A stretch of 64,000 nt of DNA, taken from contig NC_134515.1 of the NCBI RefSeq assembly GCF_027942865.1, positions 18,746,227 through 18,810,226 on the forward strand, read 5' to 3'. Shown in pieces: positions 40,830 to 64,000 of the stretch; position 1 is the stretch's first letter, and every line of letters starts with the position of its first letter. The stretch comes from Odontesthes bonariensis (lineage: Eukaryota > Chordata > Actinopteri > Atheriniformes > Atherinopsidae). The notes beneath the pieces were generated by a model that saw only the letters and a program-made list of their open reading frames with translations, did no database searches and was not told the DNA's origin. The position numbers and the translations under genes are program-made.

Positions 40830-43800
40830 GTGACGCTTTCAGAGAGCAGAAATACAAGTATTACAACTGTTAAAAGTTATTCTATCAAGGACGACAGGTC
40901 ACTGGCAGTAATATGAATTCATTTGGAATATTTTCTCAAGACTTTTGGGCAAGATTATACTCGTAAGAATTCGATATATCTAGACAATTTACCCACGTGC
41001 ACGTTCAAAGCATTAAATCTGAATGAATCTAAGCGCCTTCTCTATTTGAAAACTTTTAAAAATCTTATTCTAGAATTGATCAAATACAGTAACCAGGAGG
41101 GAGCCCTTGCAGACACATCTGCGGGTTCTGTCACTTTGACAGATTGATTTAATTGACCTGACTGGCTGGATCAATGGCAGACCACAATCTACTGACAGTG
41201 GGGGCAATCAGACCAATCCACGGTGGACTAATTAGTTTAATTTGCAATCCAAGTCAATTTAAACGTCTCAAGGTCTTCTGTTTGAAATTGTCCCCTTTCC
41301 TCCACAATAGAGAAGGAGCTTAAAAAGGGAGCTTAGATTCTTTCCGATTTAATACTTTGCACTTGAACATGGATAGGTTGGCTGAATGTATCAAATTAGT
41401 GTGGGTGTAATCTGGCACAAAACTCTTGACAAAATATTGTAATTGTATTGCTAACAAGTCCTCCAACTACATTTTTTTCCCCCTAAATCCTTTTTACTAT
41501 CACATCCCACTGATACATTTGAGAGGTTTTGTGACTGTTTGCTTCCCAAGGGACTGACCTGTGTGAGCCCCTGATAACCAGCTATTAGCTACCCACAGGG
41601 TCATGTTAGGGGTCTGTTCCCCCACGTGAGCAGCTCAAACCTTGGAGATTTTCACACCTTAAAGGTTGTTACTGTCACTGTATGGAAACAGTGTCTTTGT
41701 CTAGACGGGGGGGGGTTCCTATCTTTTAACCCCCCCCCCCCCCCGTCTGGCAGCCTCCAAAATAATTTGCTTGTTGTTGTCAATTCCAGCACTTGAAGTT
41801 TTTGTCTTTGTGGGTGAAAGTAATTAGCTTTCATTCACAGCTCATATCATTTAACCTCCCCATGCTAAGGCCTGTCTATCTTCTACAGCCCAGTATCTCA
41901 TGTTGCCTCTAAACACTGCTCCGGGGGAAATTTTCCCTGCTGCTAGCGCTTTATTTCCATCAAAACTAATATTTGACCTATTCCATTTGTTGCCTTTACT
42001 CATGGTCTTTGGTAAGAGTGTTGCGGTTTTAAGTCAAATTCCTCACAATAAGCAGCTATTGGGTTTGAATAAACTTTGGATGAAAATAGATTTTTTATTT
42101 GTTTATTCATTCATGTATTTCGAGAATTGGGGGTGGTTGATGGTGGCACCAAAGAGAAAAGGTGAAGTTATGCTATAGAAAGAATGTTAATAGTGGTTAT
42201 CATGTATAATACCACTTCAGTTGTCTTTTTAAGTTTTTGTGCCAGAGTTAGATGGTTTTCAACCTTTGTCTTGTGTTTTAGGGTAATATTAACAGTGACA
42301 GAAATGTGACAGAAACAATATACTAAACACCTCAAAGCTTCAAGCTGTGATGAATGTATAGTTGGAGGGAGGGTGCAAGGTTGGGATTTAAGTTGTTTAA
42401 TTTATAAAAACGCTATGTTTCATCTATAAACATCCACTAGTACAGTTAGTAATAAATTAGCGCATACATTGAGGCAGACACAGTTCAGGAGAAAACTTGC
42501 AAACATAAAACTTTCTCCAGCAATTCTAAACTAAGCCCAGCATGTACGTGATTGCCTCTGGAAGAAGCACAGAGCCCCACTGTTGGGACAGTAACAGGTG
42601 GCTGTGAATAATCATCAGGCATAGAGCGACACCTTACAATATGGCTGGTGTTACAGGATGAGAAGGAGGTGGCTGCAGAGGAAAGAATCCAAGGGAGGCT
42701 AACAGGCAAGAGCAACCATCACACCTCAATATATTTGGCCACAGGGCTGGTAATTAACATCAACACAATGAGAGAGTGATAGCAAGTCAACACATGGCTT
42801 CGGGAAAACAAATAAAAGCTGAGTCAAGATTCTCAGCAGGTAATCAATGTGGACTGGAATGTTAACTTTATACTACTTTATCAGTAGGTGGTGTGTTGCA
42901 GCCCATGATTTCTGGCATCAGTTTCACAAATGATTTTTTTAAATTTTCCTTGTGTGTGTCATGAAAGATCTGTGAAGTCAGTTGCTGGATACAAACAATG
43001 CGGCATTTTGTCATGAGTAATGTCATCCATCAGCTAACATAAAAATTGGATTATATCAAATTCAAATGCTGAAATTATTGCACCTCATTCTTAAATCATG
43101 GACACAGAAAGAGCTTTTTTGTATTCTACAAATATTCCCCACTTAAACTTCTCAGAACTTATCAAAACCGTAAAATACTTTCCAATTGCACATTTACAGC
43201 GGCTCACTTCATATTAACCTTACAAAGACTGCAGCAGTACAAACTGCAGGTGTACTGTATTATTTCTTTTGTTCAAGTTTTTTATTGCCATATTGTTAAG
43301 ATGTTATCAAATGTTGATCGAGCCATCATTAACATCATGTCTTTGATTAATTTACAGATAATAAAAATCTGTTGCTAGAAGCTAGAACCACATTTTTGTG
43401 CCAAATTTGTTAGCTTGAGATGAGGTCGAAATCAAGATGTTCTCTGACAAACGAGGAAACCTTTTGTATGAATCTGGATGCTGATTAGCCGAAGCCTGAA
43501 AAGCTTGATGCCCACAATCATCTACAAAATCAGTATGACTGACCACTTCTATAACTTGATTGAAAAATGTTCGTATTTGAGGTTTATCCATCTTTTTAAT
43601 TCAACGTTGCATTTATTATTTCAGGGTTTCACACAACAAGAAAACACTCCTCTTCTGCCACCTGTGGGTGGTATTATAAAATCACAGATGAGAAATGAAC
43701 ACAACCCACCGGTAATATTACTTAAATGTTTTTATTCACCCCTTCCTTCATGTGTGCCATTAACAAAGATGCACCCTGTACATATAATCCTCAGACAGTG

Positions 43801-46800
43801 CTGGACATCATTTGTGTTGTTGAATTGTCAGAAATCAGGAGAAATGTTGACACCATCAGTTGGCCGCGCAGCTTGTTCACAATAGAGGGTGCATACAGCA
43901 TAAACTTAGTGCATTTATTGCATCTGTAAGCATACATATAAATGATAGTAGTGCAATTATACCCCATCACAACTGAGGTGATACCTTGATAGTCTCAGCT
44001 AGTGCCTTGTCAATGCTCAACTTTGTATTGCATCCAGAATTTTGACGAGTGAAACAAAATAGGAAACAATAAAAAACAAACAAGCAAACCCCCCCTCCCC
44101 CCCCGCTCCCAAAAAAAACCCTGTGCTTTGGACATCAAAATTATTATCTATTCTTTCTATAAATGTTTTGCAACAAAACTTAGGCAAAGGAGATGCTGAT
44201 ATATTGAAGGCTGAAGGTTTTACCCAAAGAAAGTACTGTGCTCTCCGTGTTTCATTTAGAAGTTACGAGTCTCAAACCTAATCCTTCAGAAGTGAACGTG
44301 TCAGTGGAAGCAAGCTTTACAGTGGTCCTAAGCAGTGCATCATTCTAAAATAAGAGGATATTACATATAAATACATGCTTTCTGAGGCATTGGATATAGA
44401 ACTGTGTATGGTGGCAAAAAACCCTCCAGTTTTCATCAGCTTTTGCATCATTTCTGTGCAATTTGATATTATTCATATACAGTATTTACAGCTAAGCCTT
44501 GATAATGCATATGTAAGTGGTTATGTAGGTCATGTTGACAAGAGAACAGCTCATTTGAGGATGATCCTAAAAAGCCCTTCTGATGCAACAGGCGTACAAC
44601 GTGTCATGCACATACATTAGATTATTTACACGGGTGGTATGTCAGCTGAATTCTGCATTTGAACAAGCAGTTGTACTTATGTGAGAATTTCAGTGCTTAT
44701 TGAGGTGTATTCATTTACGTGAGAACTAGAGACAGATGGTGGCTATGCAGACTGCAGTCCTGCATAATCTGCAGTTTTAACAGTGGAGACCTCTACTAAC
44801 ATAATGCATCAACAGAGGTCTCCCTCCACAAGCACATGCTGATTTTATCCAGTCATGTCAAAAGATGATAAAACAATCTCATTCAGAAGTAACCCTTTAC
44901 GGTGCGTTGATGTAATTTGAGACCTTAATGCCTTTTTTTGGAGAGATGAAGTCTTCAGTCAGTGGTGTAGTGAAAGGTGGGTGGACATTTCTTCACTCAA
45001 AGTCTTCACATACTTCTTTAGCTACCACCACACCACCAAGTAGTAATGAAGACTTATAGATGATAATAATAACAAAAAACTAGACTATAGAGTCCTGTTC
45101 CTGACTTTGTGGTCTGTTTACTTTTAGTTTAGTGATAACATACATTATCACAGTCAGCTGTGTTTTATTAATCTGTTTTCTTGTTAAAAATCATATGATA
45201 AATCTACTTAAAGTAGATTTTTTTTCTTTGTCTTTTCCAGCCAGGTTTAAACTGAGGATCAAGACATCTTTTGTTCTTTTAATCTCTCAACAATTGCATT
45301 GTTTTATTCTCCTCCTGAACAGGGAAAATAAAGTTGTAAAAAAAAAAGAAAGATGTACTTTCCTTTGCAAATGACCAAAATCATCATCATTTTTAACAAG
45401 TTCTGAAAGCACAAAAATGATTCAGTATTACTCAGAGATCCCTTTTGTTCATTGATTTACTATTGCATTTGTTGGTAGAATTAGATTTTGATAGACAGTA
45501 AAACAGAAGGTCTACTTATACCTGATTGTCATGCGACAGAAATTTGTGACTGTGACTTAAGATTCAAATTAAGAGCTGATTCTAGCTGTTCGCATACTTT
45601 TGCCACTCATTTAAATGTAACATTTGATGATTGATTTATTTTTCTAATAAATAAACAATCAAGTACGTTGTTTTTTTTTCTTCTTTTTTTTTATCTAACT
45701 CAGTCAATTAGACTTGATCCAATTTGAAGACTTCTGTGAAATGAAAATGCGATGATGTCTTAAGGTCATGATTATGCAGAAATGTTGAGAATTCACAGCG
45801 TTTCTCTTGCAACAGTATAGCAAATTTTGATTCAGTTTTCAGTTTGATTCAGTGTTCAGTTTTTAGAGGAAAAGGCATCTTCGAAAGTTTTACTGGAAAA
45901 TTGGCATTGCGAGCACTCTGACGCTATTCTTACAGTATTTCTTTTTTTAGGGTATTCACAACAATTTTCAAATATGAATTAACCTTCAGATAACAGGTTA
46001 TGCTACAAAATATGTTTGTAAATGTGTATGTTCGAATAACTTTTTTGTTGATTTCTTTGGAATACAAAAGTAAAAATGGACATAAAGTGTGATCCTTGGA
46101 AATGATTGGATGTGATAAATTACATATGAAGCCAAATGGGACTTCTTGATTTGCCTTGCATTTGCGTATTATTTCTAAGGAGAAACAGAGAACCCTAACA
46201 GAATTGGTTCCAAACATCTGCAAACAATTATTGTAAATAATACTTCCCCAGCCAGCATTAATTTACATTCACAGCTCTGACAAAGATGCATATAAACTGT
46301 GTGCATGTCTGTGCTTGTTATACATGGTATTTGTGAGACTGCTACATACAGACTTGCAATCTGTTATGAGAGCAAATAAATAAATTATAGATTGTAGTTT
46401 AGATTCTTATAGTAAAAAGCTAGACACAAAGATCAATTTAAGAGTGTTTCTGCATAAGTAATAAATAAAGTAAGTAATAAAGAAAGAAGAAATTGTTATT
46501 TTGCTTGCATCTCCCATGACCGGTGACACAGGAATGACTCTGACAGTAGGAATTGTGCCTCAAGAAACATTTGGTTAAATATTTGGAACCACAGCTCACT
46601 TAAAGCTGGAGACATGGAAGACATAAAGAACTGATAATCTGCCACCCTCTGCACCTGATAGCCAACGAGTGAGACGAGCTGTATCAGAGTTGAGACCCCT
46701 GCTCTAGAAAAATATGTGTTTTACTGTCAGCTTTGCTATGCTACAGTACAGAGAACTGACAGACTAGCAGACTGGAATCTAACAGGCGTGTAACTTGAAT

Positions 46801-46890
46801 CAGCCTGTGTGTGTTTTGGACAGCCTCCTGTCAGTGTCTGAGCACACACTGACCCATCAGGGATCTGGGCTCAATCTTAAGGTCAGAGCG
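40830..46890. other. intergenic between rnd1 and cacnb3
   Basis: No gene supported. In human, DDX23 separates these neighbours; no DDX23 exon was recognised here. It may include the cacnb3 3' UTR at its right end. A G/C foldback at 41.7 kb is listed separately. Confidence 0.5.
41703..41748. repeat. G9/C15 inverted repeat
   Basis: AGACG9TT at 41703-41717 faces AAC15GTCT at 41728-41748 across a 10-nt loop, a stem with a homopolymer core. Copy number of the C run is likely unstable or mis-sequenced. Confidence 0.8.
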
Positions 46891-46896
46891 AGGCGA

Positions 46897-46916
46897 GGGG
46901 GGGGGGGGGGGGGGGG
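46897..46916. repeat. G20 homopolymer
   Basis: Twenty consecutive G, about 80 bp beyond the likely last cacnb3 stop codon (C20 in the transcript sense). Potential G-quadruplex and a likely assembly-error point. Confidence 0.9.
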
Positions 46917-46996
46917 TCAGGTGGTGAACGGTGACTGTGCTGCTTCACCGGTTGTTGTTACCAGTGTGTGCAGCTGTAGAAAGCGGCCCTGAGTTG

Positions 46997-61022
<14,026 letters not shown>

Positions 61023-62684
61023 GATCCTGCTGCCAGTACTCTCTTCCCCCCATGGCACAGAAACAGCGGAACCCTCCTCCCCTCAGCCCGTAGTTACAGA
61101 GGGTAGAGAGAGAGGGAGGCGCGCTCAGCCTAAGTGCTTCACAGCCATTGCTGCGCTACCTCAACAGTCATTTCCTATACAAAATTGATGCCCTGACTGC
61201 AGTACTGTTGTGTACACGCCCGCATACTGGTGGTGTATGGTGGATTTCTTTTGCTTCCAGCCAGCCCTCGTGTAAAAAAAGGAGCTTTCCTCTGCTGGTC
61301 TCCTCTTCCTCCCCTCTACTCTCTTCTGAGTTGCAGAACCATGCCACAGATCTCGCATCAGCATAACAACACTGTAAGGTTTTTCATTCCCCTCTCATGT
61401 CAGTTTCAGCTTTAATAGATCCTGTAACAGTTCCATAAAATCAATTGGTTGTTGTGTTTGCACTCTCACTGAGTAATATTTTTCAGTGGAAATCAAAAGA
61501 ACTTCCATAAATAAAACAGAACAAAGACTGAGCATGCATACCAAATGAGGCCAATATTACAAGGATCAAACAAGGAAAACGTTGGAAAAGACTGAAAACA
61601 TGTAGCATGAACATAGTAGAAATAGTGTCACAACCCATAGTTAGGAGTTGTGAGATAGCAACACATCTCTAATCCTGTGGGGCTTTTTGTAGGGCAGCAT
61701 CCATGTTACAGGCCAGATATTACAACCTATGAAAGGTAAAATGTGTAACCCTGATAATACTTATATCAACTGTATCCCTACCATGTATGTAAACTCCTGC
61801 TCCTAAACATTTGTGAGTGAAAGTGAAATAGAAAAGTTAGGAATTGTTAGTTAGAGCTTACTCAAAAAGTTAAAATGTGAAAGATGTGAAAACTATTGTG
61901 CAGAATGGATCTCAAACTCAGCTCCCAGAAGAGGACAAGTGGACTAACGTCTTCAATCACCCTTATCCCTAACCCTTACAAGAAATGAAAGGCCAGATCA
62001 ACTGTATCGAACATCTGAATAGTGCATATCATACAGCGAGACAACAAACATAACATCATGATGGATTTCGTGAGATGTATAACATTGATATCATCACGTA
62101 AGGAGGAATATGGAAACATTGACGATTCACGCCGTGAGGAAGTAAGATGAAAGCAGCATCTCTGTAGGGAAATTAGTGAGGCAAATGTAGTTATTATTCC
62201 CAGTATTCTATGAGAACAAAAAGGGGGTGTAAAGTGTTGGATGACAGAGCGGTAGACATGAATAAAGAGGCACAAAAAGGGATAGTGGGAGAGCAGAGGA
62301 GGGTAGGGTCGTGCCCGTCTGCTTGTCTGACTGCCCTGCACTCTCCCCCTGACAGCAAGGTAATGCATGAACTGAAATGCAGCAGTGAGTCAGCAAGCAG
62401 CCATGTAGAGTCCATCAAAAATCTTAATAAGACAGCAGAGCGGTCTTAGTTGTTGCAAACCGCATCACTGTTCCTGGCAAGCCAGGCCGTGTGCCTGCTC
62501 ATCAGGTCGCCCTGGGCACTGAGGACCCTACTTGGGGGTCCATTAATGCTGGCAGCATGCACGCACCCTCACCCTCAATCCACTTTGGCTGCTCAGCAAT
62601 TAAGTGCACTCCACCAAGGCTTTTAGAAGAAAATCTCTCAGGGCAAAATTTCTGCATGGCTTTTTGAAATTAAAGGGAAGAAAG

Positions 62685-62691
62685 CACACAC

Positions 62692-62740
<49 letters not shown>
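62685..62740. repeat. (CA)n microsatellite
   Basis: About 28 CA units with one CG interruption. Confidence 0.95.
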
Positions 62741-62744
<4 letters not shown>

Positions 62745-62790
62745 CATGCATTATGATTGCAACAACTCTCAGATGCCTCTGATACGGAGG

Positions 62791-62803
62791 GAAGATGGCG
62801 GCC
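62791..62803 (+). promoter_or_regulatory. YY1-like motif
   Basis: GAAGATGGCGGCC matches the YY1 core AAGATGGCGGC. YY1 sites often sit just after vertebrate start sites, so an unrecognised transcript start is possible here; no other promoter feature supports it. Confidence 0.35.
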
Positions 62804-64000
62804 ATATTCTTATCATTAGTGCCATGCATGTAGCAAAAAAAAATATTCTGCTTTTACTTTTAAATTCATATATCTGCTTTGCTATTGTTAGTTTTTTAAG
62901 CTCTCTATTTTGGAGAGAGACATGATGATAAAGAGAGAAAAAGATAATAAACAGGATGAAAGAACACAGTCAAACCACTGAAACAACAGGACAAGAGATT
63001 AACCGGAAAATATTTTTCTTTTTTATTTCTTTGCCTTTAAGTTGCTCTAAATATAACTCTCCTCTCCTTTCCTCACACGCCTCCCATCACAGACTGGGAC
63101 TGGCAGTGTGGGGCGGATAGCAGAGGATTGTCAAAGTTCACTGAGTTTCGTTGAATTCCCCCAAGAAGGAGCAAAGCAGATTTGAGACCGGCTCAGCTAC
63201 ATTCACTGACGCCAGATTGCCCATCTGAATGTGAACTCAGTGCTTCTATGGAAAACAAGACCAGACAGCCAGCTAGACTTGTTTCTCATCAGCCAACAAC
63301 ATTTATACTGTCATGGCAGTAAAGGTGTTCCTTGGAAAAAATAAAATAAGTCACTGTTCACACAATCAGTACAAAGAGACATGTGTTTTGGTGACATTTA
63401 CAAAACTTTGATCAAGGCGCATTTTTATTTTTAAGATAACGCTGATGAGATAGCAAATAATCTGATACAGATTATTTATTTGTTTTGTTTTGACCTTTTT
63501 TGATGGCAGAATAGTTTCTCACGTTTTCCTAATGAAAAGTCCTTGACATGCTTTGTTCACAATAGCACAGATTTACAGAACCATAACCATGTCTTTATAG
63601 TTTTATTCACAGAAGCTGGCGTTAGGGTTTTAGAGCCACAGCTCCACTCATTCTACTCTTTTCCATGAAGTGTGCCTGTTTAAAATTGGTTTTGAACTAC
63701 AATGCAAATATTATTTTGGACACACATTGTATGAGAGAGCATAATGTACTTAGTCTGAGAGCTCACACACTACACTGATTTCTCTCATCTGAAGTTCAGC
63801 CACAGATAGTTGTTACTGATCACTCTTATGGGCACAATCTTGTTAAGAGTCATTCTCTGAACTGGCCCACGTTGAAAAAACAATGCACGATTAAAGAATG
63901 TGACCTTGAGCCAACTGTCTTAATAAAAGCAATTTAATTTAAACTGCATTTCTGGCTAAATCTATTGCAACTTTGAACCAATTCTTGGAAAATTGCCAAA

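Larger units (their letters stand above)
61054..64000. other. cacnb3 upstream flank
   Basis: Holds the probable cacnb3 promoter near 61050-61130 (GC-richer, GCGCGC core; no TATA recognised). Further right are a (CA)n tract and a YY1-like site; no gene is supported to the window end. Confidence 0.45.

Noticed and set aside
62685-62740. Regularly repeated array considered as CRISPR or telomeric
   Set aside because: It is a plain dinucleotide microsatellite without spacers.

Overview
This is a eukaryotic, AT-rich, intron-bearing window from a ray-finned fish, most likely a percomorph teleost. The evidence is GT-AG introns, vertebrate multi-exon genes whose translated exons I recognise, and fish-type repeats: LINE-2 tails, TTAA-flanked DNA elements, and the interspersed repeat that begins with CCATCC and contains the 'CAATTTAGAGTCACC' core. 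There is no operon structure, CRISPR array, rRNA or tRNA gene that I can support.

Layout. (1) 1-4.4 kb: intergenic, with three consecutive TTAA-flanked inverted-repeat elements between 1.68 and 3.70 kb. (2) 5.1-9.6 kb, plus strand: a deltex-type RING/DTC ubiquitin ligase orthologous to DTX3; four exons splice to 369 codons. (3) 10.2-16.1 kb: LINE debris, a possible small minus-strand ORF, then a second plus-strand deltex gene with only the RING and DTC parts (198 aa). (4) 16.2-29.6 kb: a gene-poor stretch with one nested TTAA element. (5) 29.6-40.8 kb, minus strand: rnd1, an atypical Rho GTPase; five exons give 232 aa, the same length as human RND1. (6) 41-46.9 kb: intergenic. (7) 47.0-61.0 kb, minus strand: a voltage-gated calcium channel beta-3 subunit gene (cacnb3), twelve confident exons plus an uncertain C-terminal exon; a 1.74-kb non-autonomous LTR retrotransposon with intact target duplication sits in intron 1. 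(8) 61-64 kb: upstream flank.

As established knowledge, DTX3, RND1 and CACNB3 all lie on human 12q13-q14, so the window is a rearranged and compacted piece of that synteny. RND1 and CACNB3 are separated by DDX23 in human but adjacent here. The genes do not form one pathway: the deltex proteins are ubiquitin ligases, Rnd1 regulates actin and adhesion, and Cacnb3 traffics and gates Cav channels.

I found no wholly new biological system. The points most worth a second look are the N-terminally minimal tandem deltex paralogue, the cluster of TTAA elements with perfect internal palindromes, the young LTR element with an unassigned proline-rich ORF, the disrupted C-terminal frame of cacnb3, and three CTCF-like motifs in convergent orientation around rnd1. 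All gene boundaries are hand-read from splice consensus and frame; no alignment or search was run.
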